From: an uncultured Alphaproteobacteria bacterium
Lineage (GTDB): Bacteria > Pseudomonadota > Alphaproteobacteria > Rhodobacterales > Rhodobacteraceae
Direction of reading: 5' to 3'
DNA length: 64,000 bases
NCBI GenBank assembly: GCA_902540655.1
Contig: CACBNQ010000001.1
Location: 41,541 to 105,540, forward strand
Part shown: one piece after another, positions 53,065-63,201 of the stretch
Layout: every line of letters begins with the position of its first letter
Numbering within the stretch: position 1 is the stretch's first letter
Notes under the pieces: generated by a model
Database searches by the model: none
What the model was told of the DNA's origin: nothing
What the model saw: the letters and a program-made list of their open reading frames with translations, nothing else
Program-made: the position numbers and the translations under genes

Positions 53065-54724
53065 TTCTGACAAAGGAAGCCCATCTAATGAACTTATCTA
53101 TAGCCTTTTAGAGCACTATCAGAACGGACGACTCAATGATGCAGAAAAGCTTGCTGTAGAAATCACTCGAGACTTTCCCAAGCATGAATTTGCGTGGAAA
53201 GTTTTGGGGGTAATATTTGAAGCAACAGGTCGAAAGTCTGGAGCCTTGAATGCAAATAAAACAGCAGTTAAATTATCTCCTCACGATGCGGAAGCCAACA
53301 ACAACTTGGGTAATACACTCAAAGAACTGGGAAGATTGGACGAAGCTGAAGCCAGCTATAATCAAGCATTACTGTTAAAACCTGACTATGCTGAAGCCCA
53401 CTGCAACTTGGGTATCATACTTCATCACTCTGGGAAATTGGACAAAGCTGAAGCCAGCTATAGACAAGCGATAGCATTGAAACCTGAATTTCCTGAAGCC
53501 TACAGCAACTTAGGCATCACTCTACAAGAAGGAGGGCAATTGAAGGAAGCTGATGCTAGCTATAAAAAGGCAATAGAATTAAGTCCTGGCTATGCTGAAG
53601 CCCACAGCAACTTGGGCAATATGCTGAAAGAATTAGGGCGTTTGGAGGAGGCGGAAGCAAGCTATAACGAGGCCATAGCTTTGGAACCTAACTTAGCTGA
53701 AGCCCATAACAATTTGGGTACCACACTACAAGAATTAGGTAAATTAGAAGAAGCTAAAGCAAGGTGGACGCAAGCGCTTTTATTGAAACCTAACTTTTTT
53801 GATGGAGTACGAAATTTAGTAAAACTACCCGTGGGGCAATTAGAGCCCGATGCAATAAATTTGTGTGAAAAATCATTAGCTTCTGTAGATAGTTCTATAG
53901 AAAATCAAATAAAATACCTCTTCGCTCAAGGAAACTTGTTCAAGCACCAGGGACTTATCGAGCGATCGTTTAAGGTATTTTGTAAAGCTAATAAATTACA
54001 ATTAGAAATTAGTAAAAATGAGATGACTGTCGACTCTAGGAAAAATATTGCCGGTTTAAAAAGAATAGATAGTTGGGTTCCAAGCCTTCCAAAGTTTTCG
54101 GAAAAAATATTAGCGAAATTATTCATAATGGGTCCATCAAGATCTGGAAAGTCTCTGCTAGAACATATTCTTGCCGAAAATTCGCAGGTTAAAACACTGC
54201 GTGAGATAATTAAACATAATGAGCTTTCAAAGAACCAGGGTTTCAATGAATATGCAAGTGAATTGCTCTTTCAAAAACTTTTTTCCCAAAGTGAAGGTAA
54301 CCTTTTTGATAAGGGGTATAAGATAGTTACCTCAACCAATCCAGGGAGCCTATTTTATTCTGATTATCTGCTAGATATGTTACCGAGTACCTATTTCATA
54401 CTTGTTAATAGAGATCCTCGGGATATCTCACCAGAAATATTTACTTCAGAGTACAACAAGGAAAACTTTTACTCATATGATGTAAACGAAATAAAAAAAT
54501 ATTTGGATGTTTATTATCAGGTCTTTGAAACTTTAGTATTAAAGGTCCCCGATAGATGCCTTTCGGTATCTTTTAAGGATATTGTTCAAGCTCCGGAAGA
54601 TGTAGTTGCCCGTATTAGTAGATTAACAGGTACTAGGCTTGGGGTCGGTGATTTTACGCAAAAACTTGCTAACTTTGAATATGAAAGTGTATTTAAAAAC
54701 CACTATGCCGCCTTGAGCAACTGA
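53057..54724 (+). CDS. TPR-repeat protein with sulfotransferase-like domain
   Basis: A 555-residue fusion. Residues 1-~245 are about seven tetratricopeptide repeats, several very alike even at the DNA level (AEAHSNLGNMLKELGRLEEA type, 102-bp units). From about 350 a sulfotransferase fold begins: LFIMGPSRSGKSLLEHIL is the PAPS 5'-phosphosulfate loop (usually GxPRSGTTLL), and FILVNRDPRDI the 3'-phosphate region. Likely transfers sulfate to a protein or glycan bound by the TPRs; the unusual GPSRSGKS may also suit a nucleotide-binding role. Overlaps the DUF1289 gene. Confidence 0.8.
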   Translation: MNNSDKGSPSNELIYSLLEHYQNGRLNDAEKLAVEITRDFPKHEFAWKVLGVIFEATGRKSGALNANKTAVKLSPHDAEANNNLGNTLKELGRLDEAEASYNQALLLKPDYAEAHCNLGIILHHSGKLDKAEASYRQAIALKPEFPEAYSNLGITLQEGGQLKEADASYKKAIELSPGYAEAHSNLGNMLKELGRLEEAEASYNEAIALEPNLAEAHNNLGTTLQELGKLEEAKARWTQALLLKPNFFDGVRNLVKLPVGQLEPDAINLCEKSLASVDSSIENQIKYLFAQGNLFKHQGLIERSFKVFCKANKLQLEISKNEMTVDSRKNIAGLKRIDSWVPSLPKFSEKILAKLFIMGPSRSGKSLLEHILAENSQVKTLREIIKHNELSKNQGFNEYASELLFQKLFSQSEGNLFDKGYKIVTSTNPGSLFYSDYLLDMLPSTYFILVNRDPRDISPEIFTSEYNKENFYSYDVNEIKKYLDVYYQVFETLVLKVPDRCLSVSFKDIVQAPEDVVARISRLTGTRLGVGDFTQKLANFEYESVFKNHYAALSN

Positions 54725-54797
54725 CCCAAATGTTTGGCATGTAGCATCTCTGTTATACCGCAAGATAATTTGTATCGCTTTTGAGTGGGATTAATTC

Positions 54798-56147
54798 CTA
54801 ATTTATCCCTTGCTCCTTTTGAAAATCCCTAAGTGTTTCATTTAGTTTAAATAAAAAATCGTCGCACTGATCTGTAGTTGAAATGAGTGGAGGTGCTATC
54901 ATTAACCACTCACCATTTTCACCTTTTGCCGTTTTACGAGTGTAGAGAAGAATTCCATTTTTTATTCCAAGCTCACTTATTCTATAAATAGCCCTTTGGT
55001 CCATATTGAACATAGATTTAGTCCTTACATCTGAAACTATCTCCACTGCGAGAAGCAATCCTTTTCCTCTTACGTCACCAATAATTGATTGCTGCGACGC
55101 TAGACGCTCTAAACCTTTTTTTAAATAATCTCCAACAATTCGAGCATTTTCAATAAGATTATTTTCGATAACCTCATTAAGCACGGCATTTGCTATTGCG
55201 CATGACAGAGGGTTTGACGCGTAAGTATGTCCGTGCAAAAACCCACCGGAGGAAACTACCGGCTCAACTATCTTATTGGGAGCCAATAACGCGCCTAATG
55301 GTGAATATCCGGCACATAAGCCTTTTGCTAAGATGACTAAGTCTGGATCGGATCCCTCCCAATGATCGGCTGCAAGAAATTTTCCTGTTCGACCAGCCCC
55401 ACTCATTACCTCATCGTAAATCAAGAGCACCCCATGCCGGTCACAAATTTCTCTAACTTGTTTGTAGTAAAAGTCAGGTGCCACCAGTGCACCAGTAGAA
55501 AGCCCCCCAACAGGCTCCATTATAAAAGCTAAAACTTCTTCCGGATCTTCATCAATTATAGTCCTTTCAAGCTCATCTAAACAAAATCTAGCATAGGATG
55601 ATGTATCAAAATTATCCGGTACTCTGTAAGAAAGGGGAGCCGGTACTTTGATCGATACTTTTGTCAAACTTTGGAAGTTATCCTTCATCTCAGAGTCATC
55701 AGATGCTGAAAAAGCTCCCATTGTTGATCCGTGATAACTGGGCGCTCGGGCTATTATTTTATGCTTTTTTGTTTGTCCACAAGCGAGTGCGTATTGTCTT
55801 GAAAGCTTAAATGATGCCTCGATTGCCTCAGATCCCCCTGATACAAAAAATGCTTGATCATACTTATTGCCCGTTAAATTTACTAAGCTTTTCGCTAAGT
55901 CTCTATTGGGTCTATTTTCAAAAAATGCATGGCTTGCAAAGCATACTTTTCCGGATTGATTTTTAATAGCTTCCAATACTTTTGGGTTTGCATGCCCAAT
56001 ATTGCAGGTAATAGGACCCGACGAGGCATCAAAGTACTTTTTTCCCTCTTCATCATATAGATAAACTCCCTCACCCCTTTCAACTACAGGCATTTTTTTG
56101 TTGCCAATATAAAAGGTTTGTATCGGGCCTCCCCTTTCAAGTCTCAT
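54798..56147 (-). CDS. Class III aminotransferase
   Basis: A 449-residue PLP enzyme of the omega-aminotransferase group: FFVSGGSEAIEASFKLSR, APSYHGSTMGA, LLIYDEVMSGAGRTGKF (PLP Asp) and LAKGLCAGYSPLGAL (PLP Lys). Substrate could be an omega-amino acid, polyamine or beta-alanine; not determined. Divergent from the esterase gene. Confidence 0.9.
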   Translation of the reverse strand: MRLERGGPIQTFYIGNKKMPVVERGEGVYLYDEEGKKYFDASSGPITCNIGHANPKVLEAIKNQSGKVCFASHAFFENRPNRDLAKSLVNLTGNKYDQAFFVSGGSEAIEASFKLSRQYALACGQTKKHKIIARAPSYHGSTMGAFSASDDSEMKDNFQSLTKVSIKVPAPLSYRVPDNFDTSSYARFCLDELERTIIDEDPEEVLAFIMEPVGGLSTGALVAPDFYYKQVREICDRHGVLLIYDEVMSGAGRTGKFLAADHWEGSDPDLVILAKGLCAGYSPLGALLAPNKIVEPVVSSGGFLHGHTYASNPLSCAIANAVLNEVIENNLIENARIVGDYLKKGLERLASQQSIIGDVRGKGLLLAVEIVSDVRTKSMFNMDQRAIYRISELGIKNGILLYTRKTAKGENGEWLMIAPPLISTTDQCDDFLFKLNETLRDFQKEQGIN

Positions 56148-56239
56148 AAAAAGCCACCACTTGTAAAACCAATTTTTAAAGGCTAACTTTTAAATAAGAT
56201 GAAGTCATTAAAATTATTTCAATAGAAAGATAGATGTAA

Positions 56240-57181
56240 ATGGTTTACCCAAATATGGACCCCTCGCTTAATAACTTTGTTGAAACAATGGCACCTAAAA
56301 ACAATGACATGCCATATAATTACGCTCCTCAAGCCTTCAGAGAGTCAATGAAAAAGAAAGTAGCTATGACTACTCTCAATAGGCCAACAACATTGGATGT
56401 TCGAGAGCATTTATTTAACACGAAAAACGGAACCGTAAATTCTAGGATCTACAGACGAAAGGGCAACGATACACGACTTCCTTGTTTAATATACATGCAT
56501 GGAGGAGGTTGGATCATTGGAAATCTTGACTCTCATGATGGCGTATGTGTCGACATAGCTTTAGGTGGAGACTGCCAAGTAATTTCTCTTGATTATGGTT
56601 TGTCTCCAGAAAATAAGTTTCCAACAGCGTTATATCAATGCCACGAGATCTTTAATGAAGTTTTCGAAAATGCTGATTCTTTCAATATTGATAAAAATCG
56701 ACTCTCGATAGGAGGCGACTCCGCAGGCGGAAATCTAGCCCTATCGACTAATCTCCTTCTTATAAAAAATGGTGGCCCTCTCCCTTTATATCAATTTCTA
56801 ATCTATCCATGTGTAGACAAAGATTTTAATAGTTACTCTTACTTAAAGCATTCAGAAGCACCTTTTCTTACAAAAAAAATGATGCTTTGGTTTTTTGATA
56901 CATATCTGAACGGACCTGATGACTATTTAAATCCATTGGCATTTCCAATTTTAGAGAAGAGTTTTTCTGGAATGCCAAAAACTGTAATATTAAATGCAGA
57001 ATTAGATCCCTTAGCTACAGAGGGTAGAAAACTGGCCAAAAAACTTATTGATGACGGCGTGCCAGTGTTTCACAAAGAGGCCCAATCATTAATTCATGGT
57101 TTCATTAGATGTCGTGATCAAAGTCCTTTAGGAAATAAGATTTTTAAAGAGATGATAAATCTTTTGAAGTCTTTTCATTAA
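56240..57181 (+). CDS. Alpha/beta hydrolase, hormone-sensitive-lipase-like esterase
   Basis: A 313-residue esterase: oxyanion motif MHGGGWIIGN, nucleophile GGDSAGGNLALS, acid Asp in ELDPLA and His in LIHGF. This is the HSL (family IV) arrangement. No signal peptide. Natural substrate unknown. Confidence 0.9.
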   Translation: MVYPNMDPSLNNFVETMAPKNNDMPYNYAPQAFRESMKKKVAMTTLNRPTTLDVREHLFNTKNGTVNSRIYRRKGNDTRLPCLIYMHGGGWIIGNLDSHDGVCVDIALGGDCQVISLDYGLSPENKFPTALYQCHEIFNEVFENADSFNIDKNRLSIGGDSAGGNLALSTNLLLIKNGGPLPLYQFLIYPCVDKDFNSYSYLKHSEAPFLTKKMMLWFFDTYLNGPDDYLNPLAFPILEKSFSGMPKTVILNAELDPLATEGRKLAKKLIDDGVPVFHKEAQSLIHGFIRCRDQSPLGNKIFKEMINLLKSFH

Positions 57182-57256
57182 CAAAGAAGTTTTTCTTTTG
57201 AACTAAAAGAAATTGGTTTACCATTTTATTAATTTCAACAAAAGGGGGATTTTGAC

Positions 57257-57610
57257 ATGGATCAAAATATACGAGCTTCATTACAAATTAGTGCTTTTTA
57301 TAATTTCCAAATTGTGGTGGTTCTCACCACGATGGCACAAGTTGCAACCATGCTTGCTATAGTTTTTGGAGATATTTCCGGTAAAGAACACATGGTAGCT
57401 GCTTCGGTGGTGGTACCAACACTTCTTGGGGCATTTGGAATAATAAGAATCATGACAAACTTAAAATTCATAGTTGACGAGATGGATGACAAAATGGCTA
57501 AAACAGCCTACGGACAAGAAATAAAATCCATACCAGTTTCAGTACTAAAATTTGTATTTGCCGGGATGTATGTAATTGTGGGTATCTTTCAACTTACGGT
57601 TATTTATTAA
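57257..57610 (+). CDS. Small membrane protein, 117 aa
   Basis: Unrecognised. About three hydrophobic segments (17-38, 48-65, 93-116) with a charged loop DEMDDKMAKTAYGQE. A strong AGGGGGA ribosome site precedes the ATG and a terminator-like hairpin follows, so it is a single-gene unit. Confidence 0.6.
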   Translation: MDQNIRASLQISAFYNFQIVVVLTTMAQVATMLAIVFGDISGKEHMVAASVVVPTLLGAFGIIRIMTNLKFIVDEMDDKMAKTAYGQEIKSIPVSVLKFVFAGMYVIVGIFQLTVIY

Positions 57611-57625
57611 TTCTTAATAGGAGAA

Positions 57626-57666
57626 GAATAGATGGGGCATGTGTAGGTTTTCATCTATTCTTTTCT
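57626..57666 (+). terminator. Terminator after the small membrane protein gene
   Basis: Stem AGAATAGATG/CATCTATTCT (57626-57635 and 57653-57662) with a 17-nt loop, followed by TTTC. The whole of 57611-57792 otherwise contains no gene. Confidence 0.6.
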
Positions 57667-57792
57667 ATCATTGACACGCTCAATAACTGAATACACAATA
57701 AGAAGAAAATGGTATATATTCGTGAACTTTTTTTGCTTTTCTATTCAAAAAACTAGACAACAAAAAATGCTGGTCTGTGAAAAAATTTGACC

Positions 57793-58695
57793 ATGCAATT
57801 TGAGGGTATATACACGCCTTTAATAGCTCCATTCAAAAGTGATTTCACGCTCAATTCCGATGCCATGGCTTCAGCGATTGACTTTTTAGTAAATGAAGGC
57901 GTTCATGGAATAATCGTAGCTGGTACCACTGGTGAATATTACGCCATGAGTATGAAAGAGCGTGTGTTCTTGATGAATAGAGTGAAAGAATTACTTAATG
58001 ATCGTTTACCTATGATTGTTGGAACCGGTGCTATTCGTACAGAAGACAGTATCGAATATGCAAAGCAAGCAAGAATTGCTGGAGCTGATGCTATAATGAT
58101 TGCTACACCACCTTATGCTTATCCGACGGGAAGAGAGATTGCATTGCACGCCTTAGCAATTGATAGAGAAGCAAATTTACCTGTAATTCTATACAATTAC
58201 CCAGGGCGAATGAGCGTTAATATGGATGAAGAGACACTTGATCGATTAGGTCGATCAAAAAACTTTTGTGCAATAAAAGAAAGTTCAGGAGATCCAAACC
58301 GATTACATATGTTAGCACGAGATTATCCTCACATATCTTTAAGCTGCGGAATGGATGATCAGGCATTAGAATTTTTCGCATGGGGTGCAAAAAGCTGGGT
58401 ATGTGCTGGTTCTAATTTTGCCCCAGAAGCCCATTTAGCTCTTTATAAAACATGTGTGATTGAAGGAGATTTCACTAAAGGAAGAGCTGTAATGTCAGCC
58501 ATGCTTCCTCTAATGCGGGTTCTAGAGCAGGGAGGAAAGTTTGTACAATGCATTAAGTACGGGCTAAATTTAAGAGGGATTGATGCCGGGCCTCCTCGGA
58601 AGCCCTTACAGCCTCTTAATAAAGATGAAAAGCGTGTTTTCGAACAAGTGGTAAATACAATGAATGTTACAATTGATAGAATAATGGGGAGATAG
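57793..58695 (+). CDS. Dihydrodipicolinate synthase/N-acetylneuraminate lyase family protein
   Basis: A 301-residue class I aldolase-fold protein: GIYTPLIAPF, AGTTGEYYAM (GTTGE loop), catalytic Tyr in ILYNYPGR and Schiff-base Lys in CAIKESSGD. In catabolic operons such proteins are lyases or deaminases for keto acids (for example in hydroxyproline or sugar-acid pathways), not lysine synthesis. ATG 57793 fits the family start; a TTG two codons earlier is possible. First gene of the operon that runs off the window; 2 bp separate it from the dehydrogenase. Confidence 0.88.
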   Translation: MQFEGIYTPLIAPFKSDFTLNSDAMASAIDFLVNEGVHGIIVAGTTGEYYAMSMKERVFLMNRVKELLNDRLPMIVGTGAIRTEDSIEYAKQARIAGADAIMIATPPYAYPTGREIALHALAIDREANLPVILYNYPGRMSVNMDEETLDRLGRSKNFCAIKESSGDPNRLHMLARDYPHISLSCGMDDQALEFFAWGAKSWVCAGSNFAPEAHLALYKTCVIEGDFTKGRAVMSAMLPLMRVLEQGGKFVQCIKYGLNLRGIDAGPPRKPLQPLNKDEKRVFEQVVNTMNVTIDRIMGR

Positions 58696-58697
58696 TT

Positions 58698-60188
58698 ATG
58701 AGTGAGCTGTTGACACATGAAGAATATAAAAGTCTTGGGGCATCATTAGAGTTTCCACAAAGCCCATTTATTGATGGGAAGTATCATAAAGGTTCAGGAA
58801 AAATGATGACCACCATTGATCCGTCCACGGGCATGGAAATAACAAGTATTACCACTGCTAGTGGTGAAGATATAGACCTTGCAGTTAGTAAAGCTAGAGA
58901 GGCTTTTGATCAAGGTCGATGGTGTCGCCTCCACCCTTCCGAACGAAAAGATATACTAATAAAGTTATGCAAGTTGTTAACGCGAAATCAAAAAGAACTG
59001 GCCGTGATGGAGAGCCTAGACAGTGGGAAACCAATACGAGACTGCGTTCAAATCGATTTGCCAGAAACGATCCATACTATTAAGTGGCATGCTGAGCTAA
59101 TTGACAAAATCTATGACCAAACTGCTCCCGTTGGTGATGATGCATTATCTCTGATAATAAGAGAGCCAATAGGTGTAGTTGCAGCAATTCTTCCATGGAA
59201 TTTTCCATTATTGATGCTTGCGTGGAAAATAGGTCCAGCTCTTGCTTCTGGATGTTCGGTCATTGTAAAGCCTGCCGAGCAGACCTCTCTTACTGCTCTT
59301 AAAGTTGCAGAGCTCGCAGCTGAAGCAGGAATTCCTCGAGGAGTTTTACAGGTGCTACCAGGTGCCGGGCCGATAGTTGGCGAGAAACTTGGGCGCCATA
59401 CCGATATTGATATGGTTAGTTTTACGGGATCAACAGAAACAGGACGACTTTTTCTAAAGTACTCCTCGGAAAGTAATTTAAAGAAAACCGTTTTGGAATG
59501 TGGTGGCAAAAACCCAGCCGTTGTTTTTAATGATGCAGAAAACCTGGACCTTGTAGCAGAGCATATAGTAAATGGAGCTTTTTGGAATATGGGTGAAAAC
59601 TGCAGCGCTATATCTAGACTGATTGTTCATAAGGATATCAAATCGGATTTACTCAAAAAAATAGTTGATCGATTAAGAGACTGGAAAACTGGTGATCCTC
59701 TCGACCCACAAAATCAACTAGGAGCACTTATTGACAAAGAACATTGCAAAAAAGTTTCTAGCTATCTAAGCGAGGGCGCGGTAATTGGCGGAGAGATTAA
59801 TGGCTGCTATGTTGGGCCAACAATTTACGAAACAACAACAGATGATAAAAAAGCCAAAGACGAAATATTTGGGCCAATTCTAAGTGTTCTAGAAGTACAA
59901 ACAAATGAAGAGGCAATTTCATTAGCAAATAAAACAGAATATGGATTAACCGCATCTATTTTTAGTGCGAACACGAGAAATGCCTTAAGAGCAGCAAGAG
60001 ACCTCAAGGCTGGCACCGTCACAGTTAATAGCTATGGAGAAGGCGATATTACAACACCCTTTGGGGGATATAAACAATCGGGATTTGGTGGACGGGATAA
60101 CAGCATTCATGCCCATGAACAATATTGTGAAGTGAAAACGATATGGATCGATCTTACCGACCCAGCATCGCAGGATAAGATCGAATGA
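58698..60188 (+). CDS. NAD(P)-dependent aldehyde dehydrogenase
   Basis: A 496-residue ALDH: PWNFPLLMLAWKIGPALASG, FTGSTETGR, catalytic Glu in LECGGKNP and catalytic Cys in MGENCSAISR; EIFGPILSV near the end. Closest in pattern to betaine-, gamma-aminobutyraldehyde- or glutamyl-aldehyde dehydrogenases. Unusual is GENCSA where GQxC is common. Its stop overlaps the MttB-family start by four bases. Confidence 0.9.
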   Translation: MSELLTHEEYKSLGASLEFPQSPFIDGKYHKGSGKMMTTIDPSTGMEITSITTASGEDIDLAVSKAREAFDQGRWCRLHPSERKDILIKLCKLLTRNQKELAVMESLDSGKPIRDCVQIDLPETIHTIKWHAELIDKIYDQTAPVGDDALSLIIREPIGVVAAILPWNFPLLMLAWKIGPALASGCSVIVKPAEQTSLTALKVAELAAEAGIPRGVLQVLPGAGPIVGEKLGRHTDIDMVSFTGSTETGRLFLKYSSESNLKKTVLECGGKNPAVVFNDAENLDLVAEHIVNGAFWNMGENCSAISRLIVHKDIKSDLLKKIVDRLRDWKTGDPLDPQNQLGALIDKEHCKKVSSYLSEGAVIGGEINGCYVGPTIYETTTDDKKAKDEIFGPILSVLEVQTNEEAISLANKTEYGLTASIFSANTRNALRAARDLKAGTVTVNSYGEGDITTPFGGYKQSGFGGRDNSIHAHEQYCEVKTIWIDLTDPASQDKIE

Positions 60189-61735
60189 CGGTGCAAGCCG
60201 TAGGAAAAATACGAAAGGGACGCAGCTCTAGACGGTTAAAGAGCCAAACAAGAAGTTTTACAATGCTACCCGCATTACGGCACAACCTTCCATTAACAGA
60301 ACCATTAAATCAAGATCAAATCAATCGAATTGATAACGCTTCTATGGACATTCTAGAAAATACTGGCATTCATTTTCGAGACAAAATTGCTCTTCAAGAT
60401 TGGAGATCTATTGGAGCAAAGATTGTTGGAGAAACAGTTTTTCTAGATAGATTTCTTGTAAAAGACCTTATTAAATCCATACCAGAGACTTTCACGTACC
60501 ATGCAAGAAACCCAAAAAACAATCTTGATTTTGGAAAAAACTACAGCATGTTCGTGCCGATGACCGGAGCTCCATACCTAAGAGACCTGGAAGACAAACG
60601 GCGTAATCCAACCTTAGAAGACTTAGCCAATTTTCATAAGCTATCACACATGCTTCCGTCTATGCATTCGAGTGCACATCACATAGTAGAGCCCTATGAT
60701 CATCCTATAAGTCATCGGCATTTACGCATCACCTATTCATCGATGCGATACTCCGACAAAACATTTATGGGAATGACAACAAGTCCCAAAAATGCAGAGG
60801 ATGTGATAAAAATGTGCGATATTCTATTTGGTCCTGATTATATCGACAGTCATCCAGTTGTAACAGGAAACTGCAATGGAAACTCTCCTTTAGTTTGGGA
60901 TGAAACAATGCTTGGCGCGATGAGAGCTTTTTGCAAAAGAAACCAACCGGTATTATGCTCTCCATTTGTTTTAGGGGGGGCAAATACCCCTGCATCAGTA
61001 GCTCCAACAGTCGCCCAGCTTAATGCTGAGGCATTATCGGCTCTTGCATACACACAAATAATTAAAAAGGGTACACCGGCAATTTATGGCCATTATCTTT
61101 CTACGGTATCAATGAAGTCAGGAGCTCCGATGGCCGGAACCCCAGAGATCAGTTTGATGAATTTTATGATTGGTCAAATGGCACGATATTATAAAGTACC
61201 ATGGAGAACATCAAACACACTAGGAGGCGCAAAGACTTTTGATGCTCAAGCAGGCTATGAGAGTGCAACAACACTAATGGCAGTCATGATGTCTGGTGCA
61301 AATTATATTTGGCATTCAGCTGGATGGAATGAGGCTGGTATGCACTGTAGCACGGCAAAGTTTATTGTCGATGCAGAGCAGTGCGCGATGGCATATCGAA
61401 TGGCTCAGGGCATTAATTGGGATGACTTTGATGAGGGTTTAGACGCAGTTAAGGACATTGGACCTGGGGGTCACTATCTTGGTCATCCTCACACACTAGA
61501 AAACTTTCAGCGAGCTTTTTTTATGCCTGAGCTTTTTGATAATAACTCTATTGAGCAATGGCAGGCCGAAGGCTCTACCGAGATTACCGAAAGAGCGCTT
61601 AACCACGCAAAGTCTCTTTTGGCAGATTATGAAGAACCAGTCATCAATGAAGCAATCAATGATGAATTGTTAGAATTTATTGCTCTGAGAGAGTCGCAAA
61701 TCCCCGCCGCTGACTCCCTTAATCAGGAGTTTTAA
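60185..61735 (+). CDS. Trimethylamine methyltransferase (MttB) family protein, non-pyrrolysine
   Basis: A 516-residue TIM-barrel methyltransferase of the MttB superfamily (RRLKSQTRSF, LENTGIHF, YSDKTFMGMTTSP, GTPEISLMN, GGHYLGHPHT). It has no in-frame amber codon, so it belongs to the non-pyrrolysine (MtgB-like) branch that demethylates quaternary amines such as glycine betaine or proline betaine onto a corrinoid protein. No corrinoid protein or reactivase gene is seen in the window; it may lie beyond the right edge. Tight operon: overlaps the ALDH gene and is 5 bp before the next SDR. Confidence 0.88.
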   Translation: MTVQAVGKIRKGRSSRRLKSQTRSFTMLPALRHNLPLTEPLNQDQINRIDNASMDILENTGIHFRDKIALQDWRSIGAKIVGETVFLDRFLVKDLIKSIPETFTYHARNPKNNLDFGKNYSMFVPMTGAPYLRDLEDKRRNPTLEDLANFHKLSHMLPSMHSSAHHIVEPYDHPISHRHLRITYSSMRYSDKTFMGMTTSPKNAEDVIKMCDILFGPDYIDSHPVVTGNCNGNSPLVWDETMLGAMRAFCKRNQPVLCSPFVLGGANTPASVAPTVAQLNAEALSALAYTQIIKKGTPAIYGHYLSTVSMKSGAPMAGTPEISLMNFMIGQMARYYKVPWRTSNTLGGAKTFDAQAGYESATTLMAVMMSGANYIWHSAGWNEAGMHCSTAKFIVDAEQCAMAYRMAQGINWDDFDEGLDAVKDIGPGGHYLGHPHTLENFQRAFFMPELFDNNSIEQWQAEGSTEITERALNHAKSLLADYEEPVINEAINDELLEFIALRESQIPAADSLNQEF

Positions 61736-61740
61736 TAAAG

Positions 61741-62472
61741 ATGAGATTCAAAGGGAAAAAAGCTCTTGTAACTGGCGCAGCTGGTGGAATTGGAAAATCT
61801 ATAGTAAGAAAATTAAGAGCCGAAGGAGCATCAGTTGCAATAACAGATATTACTATCGGTAATGTTGAAGCTGAAGCTCATTTCTTAGGTGACTTGTCCA
61901 CTGCTCAATTTTGTGACGAGTTGCCTAGTAAAGCTAGAGATGCATTGGGGGGGCTGGATATTTTGATAAACAATGCTGGCATCATTAGAAGAGGTAAAAT
62001 CACTGAAGCCACGGATGATGACTTTAAATCAACGATAGCCGTAAATATAGAAGCGCCGTTTAGGTTATGTCGATCCACAATCCCAATTATGGAAAAAAAT
62101 GGAGGTGGATCAATTGTAAATACGGCTAGCTGCTGGGGTTTATCTCCTGGCCCTGATCATCCGATTTATATAATGTCAAAAGCCGCTTTAGCCTCACTTA
62201 CACAGTGTTTAGGTCGTGATCACGCACATCAAAACATACGGGTAAATGCCGTTTGTCCAAATGAGGTAAATACACCTATGATACGTACTGGTTTTTCTAT
62301 TCGTGGTCTTGATCCAGAGAAGGCTATAAAAGAACTTGATGAGACCGTTCCCCTAGGCCGTATAGCTGAACCTGATGATATTTCAGATGTAATTTTGTTT
62401 TTAGCCTCTGATGAAGCCCGGTACATGTGTGGATCTCTTGTCGAAGTAAACGGTGGGAAACCCGTAGCATGA
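61741..62472 (+). CDS. SDR oxidoreductase of the MttB operon, first copy
   Basis: A 243-residue SDR: TGAAGGIGKS, NNAG, Ser in NTASCWG, Tyr/Lys as YIMSK, then CPNEVNTPM and EVNGGK at the end. Its stop overlaps the next SDR start by four bases (ATGA). It probably oxidises a hydroxyl group of the operon's substrate. Confidence 0.88.
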   Translation: MRFKGKKALVTGAAGGIGKSIVRKLRAEGASVAITDITIGNVEAEAHFLGDLSTAQFCDELPSKARDALGGLDILINNAGIIRRGKITEATDDDFKSTIAVNIEAPFRLCRSTIPIMEKNGGGSIVNTASCWGLSPGPDHPIYIMSKAALASLTQCLGRDHAHQNIRVNAVCPNEVNTPMIRTGFSIRGLDPEKAIKELDETVPLGRIAEPDDISDVILFLASDEARYMCGSLVEVNGGKPVA

Positions 62473-63200
62473 GAGCACTGGAGGGTAAGATTGCTTTAGT
62501 TACTGGAGCTTCACGCGGAATCGGGCTTAGCACAGCAAAGCTCTTAACTGAAAAAGGTGCTAAGGTTTATACAGCGCAAAGAAGTAAAGGAGAGCATTTT
62601 TGGCTTGAAGCTGACTTTAATGATGTAGAAACGCCAAAAAAAATTATGTCTCAAATACAAGATTTAGAAGGGCACCTTGATATTTTAATCAATAATGCAG
62701 GTATTATGCGTGAGGGGAATGCTGAAGAAACAAATGAAGCTGATTGGTTTGAGCAACTTCAAATTAATTTGACCACTCCCTTTCTTCTTATAAAATACGC
62801 TCTACCGTTGTTAAAGGTAAGCAAGGGCTCCATTATTAATGTAGGTTCTATAGAAGGGTTAGGAAGTAACCCTCGCCATCCCGCTTATTGTGCTTCTAAG
62901 GGAGGACTACATGCATTAACGCGGGCGGTCGCAGTTGACCATGGACCTGAAGGCGTGAGGTGTAATGCAGTTGCTCCTGGCTGGATTAATACTGAGCTAA
63001 ATGAGGAGTTCATAAAATCCCTATCAGATCCCAAAGTTTTTAAAAATAAAATTGGTGAAATCCATCCCTTGAAGCGAAGTGGGGAACCTCTTGAAGTGGC
63101 TGAATTAATTGTTTGGCTTGCATCTGAGAAGGCATCTTTTTTAACTGGTCAAGTCCTGACTGTTGACGGGGGTAGAACCGCAAAATTGAGTTTACCTTGA
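62469..63200 (+). CDS. SDR oxidoreductase of the MttB operon, second copy
   Basis: A 243-residue SDR paralogue of the preceding gene: TGASRGIGLS, NNAG, Ser in NVGSIEG, Tyr/Lys as YCASK, VAPGWINTEL and VDGGR at the end. ATG 62469 overlaps the upstream stop; an earlier in-frame start would lie inside the previous gene. Two adjacent SDRs suggest two successive alcohol oxidations or a heteromer. Confidence 0.88.
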   Translation: MRALEGKIALVTGASRGIGLSTAKLLTEKGAKVYTAQRSKGEHFWLEADFNDVETPKKIMSQIQDLEGHLDILINNAGIMREGNAEETNEADWFEQLQINLTTPFLLIKYALPLLKVSKGSIINVGSIEGLGSNPRHPAYCASKGGLHALTRAVAVDHGPEGVRCNAVAPGWINTELNEEFIKSLSDPKVFKNKIGEIHPLKRSGEPLEVAELIVWLASEKASFLTGQVLTVDGGRTAKLSLP

Positions 63201-63201
63201 A

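Noticed and set aside
60185..61735. Pyrrolysine-containing trimethylamine methyltransferase
   Set aside because: The frame has no internal TAG, so it is the non-pyrrolysine branch.
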